From: an uncultured Pelagibacteraceae bacterium
Lineage (GTDB): Bacteria; Pseudomonadota; Alphaproteobacteria; Pelagibacterales; Pelagibacteraceae
Assembly (NCBI GenBank): GCA_902524635.1
Contig: CABZDY010000009.1
Location: 1-32,405 of the forward strand
Direction of reading: 5' to 3'
Length of the DNA: 32,405 bases
Shown here: positions 16,145 through 24,655 of the stretch, one piece after another
Layout of the letters: the number at the start of each line of letters is the position of its first letter
How positions within the stretch are numbered: the first letter of the stretch is position 1
Notes under the pieces: generated by a model
What the model saw: the letters and a program-made list of their open reading frames with translations, nothing else
Told to the model about the DNA's origin: nothing
Database searches by the model: none
Program-made: the position numbers and the translations under genes

Positions 16145-16162
16145 AATATTTTCAACCAAAAA

Positions 16163-16186
16163 AAAAATGGGCCTAAGCCCATTTTT
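16163..16186 (-). terminator. Perfect intrinsic-terminator hairpin between metK and nusA (possible nusA attenuator)
   Basis: Arms AAAAATGGGC (16163-16172) and GCCCATTTTT (16177-16186) form a perfect 10-bp stem with a 4-base loop. On the minus strand the stem is followed by an unbroken run of about ten T residues, so it should terminate transcription coming from metK. It also lies between the promoter at 16209-16236 and the nusA ATG at 16144, so nusA transcripts from that promoter must pass it; this fits an attenuator. Confidence 0.85.
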
Positions 16187-16208
16187 GAAAGTTCAACAAT
16201 GTTAGAGA

Positions 16209-16236
16209 AATATAGTTATTTTTTAAGTGTTTTCAA
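16209..16236 (-). promoter_or_regulatory. Candidate promoter of nusA-infB operon
   Basis: On the minus strand TTGAAA (16231-16236) and TATATT (16209-16214) are separated by 16 bases. Transcription would begin near 16202, giving a leader of roughly 58 bases that contains the terminator hairpin. The nine-base sequence ATTGTTGAA occurs twice (16232-16240 and 16192-16200), once over the -35 box and once in the leader. Confidence 0.55.
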
Positions 16237-16242
16237 CAATAT

Positions 16243-17406
16243 TTACTTACTAAAAACGTCCGATTTATCTGTTTTTTCCCATGAAAATGAACCATCATTA
16301 TCAGGTGCTCTTCCAAAGTGTCCATAAGCTGCAGTTTTTTCATATATAGGTTTATTTAAGCCTAACATTTCTCTAATACCCCTTGGGCTTAAATCAAAAT
16401 TTTCTTTAATAAGTTTTTCTACATGCATATTTTTTTCTTCATCATTATCGAATAAATCTACGTAAATTGATAAAGGCTTAGATACTCCAATTGCATAGGC
16501 TAATTGAATTAAACATTTGTCCGCAATTTTAGATGCAACAACATTTTTAGCTAAATATCTTGAAGCATAAGCAGCAGATCTATCAACTTTCGTTGGATCT
16601 TTTCCAGAAAATGCACCTCCACCATGCGGAGCAGCTCCACCATAGGTATCAACAATAATTTTTCTGCCAGTTAAACCGCTATCTCCATCTGGGCCTCCAA
16701 TCACAAAGTTTCCTGTAGGATTAATATAAATCTCCTTCTCATCAAGACTTCCTAGTAAATTTTTTGGAATCGATCTTTCAATATAGGGCATGCATAAATC
16801 TTTAACCTTTGCTAAGTTAACATCCTTAGAATGTTGAGTAGAGATTACTACTGATGTTACAGCAGCAGGCATACCATCTTTATATTCAATAGTGATTTGA
16901 CTTTTTGAGTCCGGCTCTATTCCATTCAATTTTCCTGACTTTCTATCCTCAGCCATCAGTCTTAAAATTTTATGTGAGAAATGAATTGGAGCTGGCATTA
17001 AAACATCTGTCTCATTACAAGCATAACCAAACATAATTCCTTGGTCTCCAGCACCTTCATCTTTATTTCCAGCTGAGTCTACTCCCATTGCAATGTCTGC
17101 TGATTGAGAATGTAAATGTGTTTCAATTTTTGTTTGTTCTTTCCATGAAAAGCCATCTTGATCATAGCCTATATCTTTAATACAATCTCTAACTTTGGAA
17201 ATTAATTCATCTTCTTTAAGTTCGGGCCCTCTCACTTCTCCTGCTAATACAACTTTATTTGTTGTTGTTAAAGTTTCACAAGCAACTCTTGCTTGAGGTT
17301 CGGATGCTAGAAAGCTATCCACAACCATATCTGAAATTCGATCACAAACTTTATCTGGGTGTCCTTCTGACACTGATTCACTAGTAAATAAAAAATTTTT
17401 TTTCAT
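16243..17406 (-). CDS. metK: S-adenosylmethionine synthetase
   Basis: MetK makes S-adenosylmethionine from methionine and ATP. The 387-residue protein has the N-terminal [19 protein letters not shown] with the catalytic His16, the [10 protein letters not shown] hexapeptide-type motif, and the P-loop-like [20 protein letters not shown]. Length and domain order are normal. Its ATG overlaps the lnt stop (ATGA), so it is translated with the upstream operon; no SAM riboswitch can fit in front of it. A strong terminator follows. Confidence 0.98.
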   Translation of the reverse strand: MKKNFLFTSESVSEGHPDKVCDRISDMVVDSFLASEPQARVACETLTTTNKVVLAGEVRGPELKEDELISKVRDCIKDIGYDQDGFSWKEQTKIETHLHSQSADIAMGVDSAGNKDEGAGDQGIMFGYACNETDVLMPAPIHFSHKILRLMAEDRKSGKLNGIEPDSKSQITIEYKDGMPAAVTSVVISTQHSKDVNLAKVKDLCMPYIERSIPKNLLGSLDEKEIYINPTGNFVIGGPDGDSGLTGRKIIVDTYGGAAPHGGGAFSGKDPTKVDRSAAYASRYLAKNVVASKIADKCLIQLAYAIGVSKPLSIYVDLFDNDEEKNMHVEKLIKENFDLSPRGIREMLGLNKPIYEKTAAYGHFGRAPDNDGSFSWEKTDKSDVFSK

Positions 17407-18926
17407 TGTTTCTCCCGTAATTTAAAAAAAAAAATTAAAGTAATATAAATAAATACAAAATAAAAGAAGATCTTATTCCCTTGTGAACTAAAGATAGTTT
17501 TATTGACCTTTTTAAATGATCTAAGTTCAATAAATCCCTTGTCAGTTGTTAAAATCTTATCGATTACCTGACCTTTTGGACTTATATATGCTGAAATACC
17601 ATTATTTGAGGAACGAATAACAGTCTTACCTTCCTCTATCGATCTAAAAATTAAATGAGAATAGTGCTGGTGTGGACCAATAGAATTTCCAAACCAACCA
17701 TCCTCGGATATATTTAAAATAAAGTCATAATTTGTTTTACTTTTATTTATTTTACCTGAATAAATTACTTCATAACAAATGAGCGGTAAAAAATTAAAGT
17801 TATTCAGCTTAATTGGATTTCTTCGATTATCCGATGAAAAAGACTGATAACCTTGTGTAATTTTTTTAAATCCTAGATTTTGAAATATTTTTTCAAAAGG
17901 TAAGAATTCTCCAAATGGTACTAATTTATTTTTATAATATTTATCCAAAACCTTTAACTCGTTGTTGAGTACTAAAAGGGAATTATAAATTTTTTCGTTT
18001 TCATAAATGTTCATACCTAAAATAATTTTATGTTTTTTTGAAAAATTATTTGAAAAAAGATATTTAAATTTTTTAAGATCTTCAAAATAAATATTAGAGA
18101 GAATACCTTCAGGTAAAATAAATATTGTTTTATTCAATGGATTTGGTTTAGAGATTTTTATTAATTCTAAGATAAATTTATCAGGATTTTCATTTTGAAA
18201 ATATCTATTAATATTTATCTTTGGAGAAATTATTTTGATTGTGAAACCTAAATCTTTTTTTTCAGTTAATTCATATTGTCTCAAATTTGATTTGCCCCAA
18301 AAATAATTTACAAAGATAACTATAACAGAAAAAACAAATATATTTATTTTTAAATTTTTTTTGTAATTAAAAAAAAATATGGCTGGTAATAAAAATAATA
18401 AAATTATAATTGAGTTAAAAGCATAGGTCCCAGTTAAAGAGAGAAGTTGAATAAATTCTAAATAATTTGTAAAACTAAAAGAGATTAAGTTCCAAGGAAA
18501 ACCTCCAAATAGAAAACTTCTAATATATTCAAATATAGATAATGAAGTAGCCAATATTAAAATTGATAAAATATTTTTTTTTGGATCAAAGAAAGAAAAG
18601 ACTAAAGATGAAATACCGTAAAATAATCCTAAAAATAATGGTATTAAAATCAGAGCAAATGGTATCAAAGGTTTAAAAGAGTCTTCAAAAGTAAGAGAAT
18701 GTGTTATCCAATATAAATTAGAAATAAAATAACCAAAGCCAAACATCCAACCAACATTAAACGAAAAAATTTTGTTTTTTGAATATAATAATACCCACAA
18801 GAATGCTGGGTATGTAAAAAAATTTATATAAAATAAATTATAAGGAGGAAGGCTAAAAGAAGATAAAAAACCAATTGAAATTACAAATAAGTATAATAAA
18901 GTTTTATTTTTGTATAATAAAGTCAA
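17403..18926 (-). CDS. lnt: Apolipoprotein N-acyltransferase
   Basis: Lnt adds the third acyl chain to the N-terminal Cys of lipoproteins at the inner membrane. The 507-residue protein has several N-terminal membrane segments (about 10-205) and a nitrilase-like periplasmic domain with the Glu-Lys-Cys triad: Glu273 (ILPEG), Lys334 ([15 protein letters not shown]) and Cys384 (ICYEVIY), close to E. coli 267/335/387; a last membrane segment is near the C-terminus. No ATG exists near the expected N-terminus, and TTG at 18926 is the likely start. The first codons contain a 12-bp direct repeat (TLLY...TLLY). It starts 5 bases after ybeY and overlaps metK by 4. Confidence 0.94.
   Translation of the reverse strand: MTLLYKNKTLLYLFVISIGFLSSFSLPPYNLFYINFFTYPAFLWVLLYSKNKIFSFNVGWMFGFGYFISNLYWITHSLTFEDSFKPLIPFALILIPLFLGLFYGISSLVFSFFDPKKNILSILILATSLSIFEYIRSFLFGGFPWNLISFSFTNYLEFIQLLSLTGTYAFNSIIILLFLLPAIFFFNYKKNLKINIFVFSVIVIFVNYFWGKSNLRQYELTEKKDLGFTIKIISPKININRYFQNENPDKFILELIKISKPNPLNKTIFILPEGILSNIYFEDLKKFKYLFSNNFSKKHKIILGMNIYENEKIYNSLLVLNNELKVLDKYYKNKLVPFGEFLPFEKIFQNLGFKKITQGYQSFSSDNRRNPIKLNNFNFLPLICYEVIYSGKINKSKTNYDFILNISEDGWFGNSIGPHQHYSHLIFRSIEEGKTVIRSSNNGISAYISPKGQVIDKILTTDKGFIELRSFKKVNKTIFSSQGNKIFFYFVFIYITLIFFFKLREKQ
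18891..18923. repeat. 12-bp direct repeat at start of lnt
   Basis: GTATAATAAAGT occurs at 18891-18902 and 18912-18923, a 21-base period equal to seven codons, and gives the repeated TLLY in the first residues of Lnt. This is likely a small in-frame duplication without functional meaning. Confidence 0.7.
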
Positions 18927-18931
18927 TTGAT

Positions 18932-19369
18932 TTAATGAAAATATTTCAACAATAATTTTTCTTTTTTGAGCATTTTTTTAAAATCACTATATTTTTTGTG
19001 GTCATAACCAATTAAATGCAGGTATCCATGAATCCACATTTTATCAAACTCTAAAAAAAAATTAGTTTTTTTTGATCTCTCTTTAATAATTTCAAAACTA
19101 ATTGCTATATCGCCCACATATAGTTTTTCTTTATTTTTAATTTTTAATGGAAATGACAAAACATCTGTAGTTTTATTTTTTTTTCTAAATTTATGATTTA
19201 ATTTTTTCATTTCTTTATTATTCGTTAAAAGTACAGAAAATTCGTGGTTTTTTCTTCTAAACGAAGGCGCTTTAGATAATTTATTAAGCCTTTTTTTTAA
19301 ATAGTTATTTGGTTTTATTAAAAATCTTTTCCAATTTGAATGACTAAGTATTATGTTGGCTTTTATCAT
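18932..19369 (-). CDS. ybeY: Endoribonuclease YbeY (rRNA maturation factor)
   Basis: YbeY is a zinc-dependent single-strand endoribonuclease that matures 16S rRNA and takes part in ribosome quality control. The 145-residue protein carries the metal triad H114xxxH118xxxxxH124 (HGYLHLIGYDH) and the conserved NxxFRxxxxxTDVLSFP segment (58-74) and GDIAIS (86-91). Its ATG overlaps the phoH stop (ATGA), the usual phoH-ybeY pairing. corC, often next, is missing and lnt follows. Confidence 0.95.
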   Translation of the reverse strand: MIKANIILSHSNWKRFLIKPNNYLKKRLNKLSKAPSFRRKNHEFSVLLTNNKEMKKLNHKFRKKNKTTDVLSFPLKIKNKEKLYVGDIAISFEIIKERSKKTNFFLEFDKMWIHGYLHLIGYDHKKYSDFKKMLKKEKLLLKYFH

Positions 19370-20373
19370 CCGCCAGAACTTTGATCAGAATACGCCTTAA
19401 CGATTTTAGATACAAGCGGATGCCTAACCACATCTTTATGATCAAAATCAACTACTGAAATTTCTTTTAAATGACCAAGTAATTTTTTTGATCTATGTAG
19501 TCCTGAAAGCGATTTATTTGGTAGATCAATTTGTGAAGGATCTCCGTTTATAACAATCTTGGAGTTTTCTCCTATTCTAGTTAAAAACATTTTTATTTGC
19601 GTATCAGTTGCGTTTTGTGCTTCATCAAGAATTGCAAATGAGTTTTTTAAAGTCCTACCTCTCATAAATGCCAGAGGAGCTATTTCAATATCACCAACTT
19701 CAATTTTTTTTTGTATTTTTTCAAAATCTAACAAATCATACAAAGAATCATATAATGGTCTTAAATATGGGTCAACTTTTTCTCTCATGTCACCAGGTAA
19801 AAATCCAAGTCTCTCTCCAGCTTCAACAGCAGGTCTTGATAAAATAATTCTTTCTATTTTTTTGTCTAATAACATCGTTAGTGCTATAGCAACTGATAAA
19901 AAAGTTTTACCAGTTCCTGCTGGACCAGCTGAAATAATTATGTCAGATTCCCTTAAAGCTCTTACATAATCTTTTTGTCTTTCAGACCTTGGGATTACAG
20001 ATTTTTTTGGAGTTTTAATTATATATTCTACTTTTTTTTCAGAGTTATTTTTTTCATCTATCATAAATTTATTTATGGAAGAAATTATATCCTTTTTTTC
20101 AATTGTTCCATTATTTAAAAACTGCTCAGTCAAAAATTGTATTGCATTTTTGATCAAATTATTCTTTTCTGGGTCGCTTTTTACTAAGATAGAATTCCCT
20201 CTTGAATACAAGCTAGTTTTTGTAATTTTCTCCAATTCCTTTAAATTATTATTAAACTCACCTGCTACACCTAGTAACAAATCATTATTTTGAAATATAA
20301 TACTTAATGTGTTATTTTCAGAGTATACAAATTTTAGTTCAGGTATAATATTTTTTTTTTTTAAATTACTCAA
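19366..20373 (-). CDS. ybeZ: PhoH-like ATPase (YbeZ)
   Basis: YbeZ is a cytosolic P-loop ATPase that works with YbeY in RNA processing. The 335-residue protein has an N-terminal KH-like region (NNDLLLGVAGEFNNNLKELEK), the Walker A GPAGTGKT (150-157), PAVEAGERLGFLPGD, and Walker B FAILDEAQNAT followed by KMFLTRIGENSKIVINGDPSQIDLP. The start is a TTG at 20373, one base after the miaB stop; no ATG is available near the family N-terminus. The product is often annotated phoH despite no proven phosphate role. Confidence 0.94.
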   Translation of the reverse strand: MSNLKKKNIIPELKFVYSENNTLSIIFQNNDLLLGVAGEFNNNLKELEKITKTSLYSRGNSILVKSDPEKNNLIKNAIQFLTEQFLNNGTIEKKDIISSINKFMIDEKNNSEKKVEYIIKTPKKSVIPRSERQKDYVRALRESDIIISAGPAGTGKTFLSVAIALTMLLDKKIERIILSRPAVEAGERLGFLPGDMREKVDPYLRPLYDSLYDLLDFEKIQKKIEVGDIEIAPLAFMRGRTLKNSFAILDEAQNATDTQIKMFLTRIGENSKIVINGDPSQIDLPNKSLSGLHRSKKLLGHLKEISVVDFDHKDVVRHPLVSKIVKAYSDQSSGG

Positions 20374-20374
20374 T

Positions 20375-21709
20375 TCAAGCAGCTTCCATTTTTTTATCTA
20401 GTAAACCAAATAAGGTATTCTGGTTACTAGTTTGAACTTGTACTTTTACAACTTTACCAATATGACTTTCATTTCCATCAAAAATTACAGGTGAAATATA
20501 TTTATTTCTCCCAAATAATTTACTTTGTTCTTCCATTTTATTTTCAACAAGTACCTCAATTTTATGATTTTCTAATGATTTGTTGATTTCTATTTGATTA
20601 TTAAATAATTCATCTTGAATTAATGTAAGTCTTTCTTTGGAAATATTTTTTTCAATCATCTCTAATTTTGATGCTTTTGTCCCAGGTCTAGGACTGTAAA
20701 TAAAAGAAAATGAATTAATAAATTTTATTTTTTTTATCAGGTCAAATGTATCTTCAAAATCTTTTTGGGTTTCTCCAGGATATCCAACAATAAAATCGCT
20801 AGAAAATTCTATCTCTGCATTAATTTTCTTTAATCTTTCGTAAACTTTTAAATAATCATCAACAGTATGTTTTCTATTCATTAATTTTAACATTTTGTTA
20901 GAACCACTTTGAATAGGTAAATGAACAAAAGGCATTAATTTTTTACAAAACGAATAACAATCTATTAAATCGTCCGTCATATCTCTTGGGTGTGAGGTTG
21001 TATATCTTATTCTCTCTAATTCTGAATATTGATTTAAATGATTTATTAAATCAGATATTCTTAATACTTTAGAATTTTCTTTATATGAATAAGCATTAAC
21101 ATTTTGGCCAAGTAATGTGATTTCTTTTGCACCATTTTCTATTAATTGCTCAGCTTCTGATATGATTTTATTAAATGGTCTAGAATACTCAGGTCCTCTT
21201 GTGTAAGGCACTACACAAAAATGGCAAAACTTATCGCATCCTTCTTGAATGGTTAAGAAAGCTGATATCTTACTATTTTTATTTTTTATTTGGTCAAAAT
21301 ATCCAAACTTTGAAATGGTATCAAATTCTGTTTCTTCCTGCTTTAAATTCACAATATGATTTTTTAATAAGTCATTAACTTTATGATATGATTGGGGCCC
21401 TAATAAAATATCTATATATGGTTCTCTCTTCACCATTTCTTCATTTTCAGCCTGAGCAACACAACCTGCTACAACCATTATTGGTTTTTTTTTATCTCTA
21501 TATAATTTTTTAACTCTACCAATTTCGTGGTAAACTTTTTCTTTAGCTTTATCACGTATATGACACGTATTTAAAATATAACAATCTGCGTTTGATTGAT
21601 TTGAAGTCTTTACAAAACCTAATTTGCTTACTGAGTCATAGATTCTATTAGAATCATACTCATTCATTTGACAACCAAAAGTTTTTATAAAGATTTTTCT
21701 GTTCAGCAT
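20375..21709 (-). CDS. miaB: tRNA-2-methylthio-N6-isopentenyladenosine-37 synthase
   Basis: MiaB is a radical-SAM methylthiotransferase that converts i6A37 to ms2i6A37 in tRNAs reading UNN codons. The 444 residues hold the N-terminal UPF0004 cluster ligands Cys13, Cys49 and Cys83, the radical-SAM C158xxxC162xxC165 (GCDKFCHFCVVPYTRG), and a C-terminal TRAM domain (KIEVLVENKMEEQSKLFGR). Upstream is fur, downstream the TTG of phoH; this order is standard for alphaproteobacteria. The partner miaA is not in the window. Confidence 0.96.
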   Translation of the reverse strand: MLNRKIFIKTFGCQMNEYDSNRIYDSVSKLGFVKTSNQSNADCYILNTCHIRDKAKEKVYHEIGRVKKLYRDKKKPIMVVAGCVAQAENEEMVKREPYIDILLGPQSYHKVNDLLKNHIVNLKQEETEFDTISKFGYFDQIKNKNSKISAFLTIQEGCDKFCHFCVVPYTRGPEYSRPFNKIISEAEQLIENGAKEITLLGQNVNAYSYKENSKVLRISDLINHLNQYSELERIRYTTSHPRDMTDDLIDCYSFCKKLMPFVHLPIQSGSNKMLKLMNRKHTVDDYLKVYERLKKINAEIEFSSDFIVGYPGETQKDFEDTFDLIKKIKFINSFSFIYSPRPGTKASKLEMIEKNISKERLTLIQDELFNNQIEINKSLENHKIEVLVENKMEEQSKLFGRNKYISPVIFDGNESHIGKVVKVQVQTSNQNTLFGLLDKKMEAA

Positions 21710-21742
21710 ATTTAACTTAAGAAAAAGACTCTGAAATTCCTG

Positions 21743-22171
21743 TCATTTGCTTTTTTTGATCCCGTAGAGTTCTAATTTGTGATCTACTAAGTTATAACCG
21801 TACTTTTCTGCAACTTTTTTTTGCAGTTTTTCTATCTCTTCATCAACAAACTCAATAATTTCTCCCGATTTAATATCAATAAGATGATCATGATGACTTT
21901 CGACTAAAGTTTCATATCTAGCTTTTCCACCTTTAAAATCATGTTTAGTTAATATTCCTGACTCTTCAAAAAGTTTTACTGTTCTGTAAACAGTAGCAAT
22001 ACTTATTTTAGCATCTAATTTAGAAACTCTTTTATATAACTCGTCCACGTCCGGGTGATCAGACTCACCATAAACTTCTTTTGACTCAGATAAAACTTTT
22101 GCAATCACTTTTCTTTGATCAGTAAGTTTAACACCTTTATTTTGGCAAATTTGTTCTATAGTTTCAGACAT
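21743..22171 (-). CDS. fur: Fur/Mur-family metalloregulator
   Basis: A 142-residue Fur-family protein with the winged helix (GVKLTDQRKVIAKVL, ISIATVYRTVKLFEESGIL) and metal-binding dimer region (SHHDHLIDIKSGEIIEFVDEEIE, 92-114; His131 and Glu134 near the end). It has only Cys9 and lacks the CxxC structural zinc site. The position tsaB-fur-miaB-phoH matches rhizobial mur, which responds to manganese, so the ligand could be Mn(II) or Fe(II). It is clearly different from irr at 5228-5656, giving two Fur-type regulators in one window. It starts 8 bases after tsaB. Confidence 0.88.
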   Translation of the reverse strand: MSETIEQICQNKGVKLTDQRKVIAKVLSESKEVYGESDHPDVDELYKRVSKLDAKISIATVYRTVKLFEESGILTKHDFKGGKARYETLVESHHDHLIDIKSGEIIEFVDEEIEKLQKKVAEKYGYNLVDHKLELYGIKKSK

Positions 22172-22179
22172 AATTTATT

Positions 22180-22545
22180 CTAACTCGAATATATGGGTTT
22201 TATCAAACTTTTATTTTTATTTAATTTTATTAAATTTCTATAATTTTTATTAATTAAATCCTTTGATTTAAAACCAATTAAATCAGCATTATTTGCTAAC
22301 GAAATAGCTTTAGCTACTGATAAGGAAATTCTAAGACTTGAAAATTTACCAGGTCCTAGATTGACAAAAATTCTACAAATATCAGTTATTTTAATTTTTT
22401 TTATATTAAAGAATTTCAAAAGTATTTTCATAAAATTATCAAAGTTTTCTCTACTGTTTATATGTCTGCTGGTATATGATTGTTTATCAGCAATGATCAC
22501 AAAAACAATTTTTTCATTAGCCGCATCAATTATTAAATTTATCAT
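22180..22545 (-). CDS. tsaB: Short TsaB-like protein (t6A37 biosynthesis), N-terminal domain only
   Basis: TsaB is an ASKHA-fold partner of TsaD in making t6A37 on tRNA. The protein shows the family start MINLIIDAANEKIVFVII and the signature FVNLGPGKFSSLRISLSVAKAI (61-82, compare GPGSFTGLRIG). It ends at residue 121, while normal TsaB has about 200-230 residues, so the second subdomain is missing. The N-terminal domain that contacts TsaD is the part kept. No frameshifted remainder is obvious downstream, because fur starts eight bases later. Genome context (before fur-miaB) agrees with tsaB; rimI, often next, is absent. The ATG region is overlapped by the divergent deacetylase gene. Confidence 0.82.
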   Translation of the reverse strand: MINLIIDAANEKIVFVIIADKQSYTSRHINSRENFDNFMKILLKFFNIKKIKITDICRIFVNLGPGKFSSLRISLSVAKAISLANNADLIGFKSKDLINKNYRNLIKLNKNKSLIKPIYSS

Positions 22546-23545
22546 TTTTTATCTTTTTTTTTTAAATGCTTATGCAGATACTGTAAACAAAAAATATGAA
22601 CCTAATGAAAAGGGTATTTTGGCTTTGATGTACCATAGATTTGAAGAAAATAAATATCCTTCAACAAATGTAAAAATTGATGTATTTCAAGAACATTTAA
22701 ATATCATTAGAAAAAATAATTTTTTTTTTTTAAATCCAAAAAACTTCGAATTAGAATTTAATAAAGTAAGTGAAGAAAAAAAAATTTTACTTACTATCGA
22801 TGATGCATTTTCCTCATTTTATTTGAATGCATGGCCAATTCTAAAAAAAAATAAAATACCTTTCATTTTATTTGTTTCAACAGAGACTGTGGGCAAAAAT
22901 GGTTACATGAGTTGGGATGAGATTATAGAGATATCAAAAGAAGAATTTGTATTTATTGGAAATCATTCACATTCACATGAGTACTTAGTTAAATACAAAT
23001 TTGAAAAATTTGAAAAGGATATAATCAAATCAAAAGAAATTTTTGAAAAAAATCTTGGTTATAATTCTAAGTTTTTTTCATACCCATTTGGTGAGTATAG
23101 TCTTGAACAAAAAAAATATATTGCAAAAAATTTTGACTACGCTTTTGGTCAGCACTCAGGAGTTATAGATTTAAATAAAGATAAATATGAGTTGCCTAGA
23201 TTTCCAATAAATGAAAAATATGGAGACCTAGAAAGATTTAAGTTTTTGATAAATCTTTTGCCAATTCAATATAAAGTTTTAATACCAGAAGAAAAATTTT
23301 TATTAGAAGCTAATAATCCTCCAGAACTAATAATAGAATTTTTTGATGATCAAACTAAAATCAATAGAATAAATTGTTTTTCAAATGAAGGTGGAGAATG
23401 GAAAAACTCTAAATTGAACTTTAAAAAAAATAAAGTTCAAGTTATCTTCAGTGAAAAGTTTATACCTAGAAGAGGAAGAATTAATTGCTCAATTCAAGAC
23501 AAAGATGGATGGAGATGGTTTGGAACTCAGTTCACTCTAAATTAA
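22493..23545 (+). CDS. Exported polysaccharide deacetylase (NodB/CE4-like)
   Basis: CE4 deacetylases remove N- or O-acetyl groups from glycans such as peptidoglycan or polysaccharide. From the ATG at 22493 the protein has 350 residues with a signal peptide ending near LNAYA-D (cleavage about 28), ILALMYHRF (42-50), the TIDD motif with Asp103/Asp104, the metal histidines His158 and His162 in GNHSHSHEY, FSYPFGEYS, and a C-terminal beta-rich domain of about 80 residues. That start overlaps the divergent tsaB 5' end by 53 bases; the only other options without overlap are non-ATG codons close to the hydrophobic core. The frame is open to 22361 but that part is antisense to tsaB. Confidence 0.83.
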   Translation: MITKTIFSLAASIIKFIIFYLFFLNAYADTVNKKYEPNEKGILALMYHRFEENKYPSTNVKIDVFQEHLNIIRKNNFFFLNPKNFELEFNKVSEEKKILLTIDDAFSSFYLNAWPILKKNKIPFILFVSTETVGKNGYMSWDEIIEISKEEFVFIGNHSHSHEYLVKYKFEKFEKDIIKSKEIFEKNLGYNSKFFSYPFGEYSLEQKKYIAKNFDYAFGQHSGVIDLNKDKYELPRFPINEKYGDLERFKFLINLLPIQYKVLIPEEKFLLEANNPPELIIEFFDDQTKINRINCFSNEGGEWKNSKLNFKKNKVQVIFSEKFIPRRGRINCSIQDKDGWRWFGTQFTLN

Positions 23546-24619
23546 GTTTTTCATTTTTAAACTTGTTGGTAAAATTTCTACATCATCAAAATCAGTTAAA
23601 GAATTCTGTTTAATGATTTTTTTAAGAACTTCAGTATATTCTTTTCCAGTTTCTGCATATTTTTCTAAAAAATTAACTAGTTTTAAGCTATCTAATTTTT
23701 CATCATTATCTCTTTGAATTGCTCGTTCAATTCTAAATTTTTTATAGCTGGAATGTGTATTTAAATTTCTTTTATAAGCTCTTACTGAGGCTTTAAGAAT
23801 TTTAAATTTTGCAACTTTATGTTTTTTATCTTTTTCTAAATCTAAAGGCTTAATTCCCTCACCAGACCATGTCCACTGTCCAAATAATGCGTTACCTTCT
23901 TGTGCAAACCTTGAGCTACCCCAACCAGTTTCTTTAGCTGCTTGAGCAATTGCTAATGAGACTGGAATCTCATCCATTCTTATTTTAAGTTTAGAAAAAT
24001 CTTTATTTTTAATTCCATATTGTTTAAATTTTAGGTTGAGCCAAGCTTTATCACGTTGTGTAGTATTATTTTTATTTAAAATTTCAAAAAGCTTTTTACG
24101 GTCAAATCTAATTTTAAGATTTTCCTCAATAATTAATGGCAATACAATTTTAATAAATAGTTTTTTTCTTTTTTTTGGACTTTGAATATTTTTAAGCTCT
24201 TTAGGAAGTTTTGTTAACTGATTACCCACATTAACTAATTTAGTTTTTTTAACATTATCAAGATTGTATCCATTATCTTTAAATAACTGCTCAATTGTTG
24301 ATGCACTTAATCTTTGAGGATATTCATCATCTTCATCCTTTCCAAAAACATCAATATCTTCAAAAATATTCCATGTAAATCTGTCTTTAATTGACTCTTT
24401 GATTGTTTTGTTTTTTTTATCTTGCTTATCTAGTATTTTATCAAAATTTTGTTTTGAAGAATTGAGAACAACTTCGTTTGATTTTAAATTATTTTTTATA
24501 AAATTGACTGAGACTGGCAACACAGAGAATGTCAGGATTATAAGTAAACTTGTTAATAAAGTTTTAAAAAAGTTAATATTACTATTATCATATTTTTTTT
24601 TTAAATTTTTTTTTTTCAT
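23537..24619 (-). CDS. Bax-like membrane-anchored glucosaminidase
   Basis: A 360-residue protein with one N-terminal membrane segment or uncleaved signal (about 18-40), a charged linker (45-145) and a C-terminal glucosaminidase domain as in the E. coli Bax protein. Signatures are PVSLAIAQAAKETGWGSSRFAQEGNALFGQWTW with the likely catalytic Glu230, and VRAYKRNLNTHSSYKKFR. The enzyme should cleave the N-acetylglucosamine bond of peptidoglycan in the periplasm. The 3' end overlaps the convergent deacetylase by 9 bases. The pair of envelope glycan enzymes may be chance neighbours since they are on opposite strands. Confidence 0.85.
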   Translation of the reverse strand: MKKKNLKKKYDNSNINFFKTLLTSLLIILTFSVLPVSVNFIKNNLKSNEVVLNSSKQNFDKILDKQDKKNKTIKESIKDRFTWNIFEDIDVFGKDEDDEYPQRLSASTIEQLFKDNGYNLDNVKKTKLVNVGNQLTKLPKELKNIQSPKKRKKLFIKIVLPLIIEENLKIRFDRKKLFEILNKNNTTQRDKAWLNLKFKQYGIKNKDFSKLKIRMDEIPVSLAIAQAAKETGWGSSRFAQEGNALFGQWTWSGEGIKPLDLEKDKKHKVAKFKILKASVRAYKRNLNTHSSYKKFRIERAIQRDNDEKLDSLKLVNFLEKYAETGKEYTEVLKKIIKQNSLTDFDDVEILPTSLKMKNLI

Positions 24620-24655
24620 CTATATTTTGATTTCTTATAAATGATAGAAAAGATA

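Noticed and set aside
16145..16159. TTG start giving NusA five extra residues (MVENI)
   Set aside because: It lies against the T-tract of the terminator, and the ATG at 16144 gives the normal NusA N-terminus.
17407..17460. SAM riboswitch before metK
   Set aside because: metK overlaps lnt by four bases, so no leader exists; the bases are lnt codons.
22180..22545. Frameshift explanation for short tsaB
   Set aside because: No remaining TsaB-like sequence was seen in other frames before fur, which starts eight bases later, so a deletion or minimal form fits better.
23984..23996. TTTAGAA-like Irr half-site inside the glucosaminidase gene
   Set aside because: Only one half matches, it lies within coding sequence, and such heptamers are expected by chance in AT-rich DNA.
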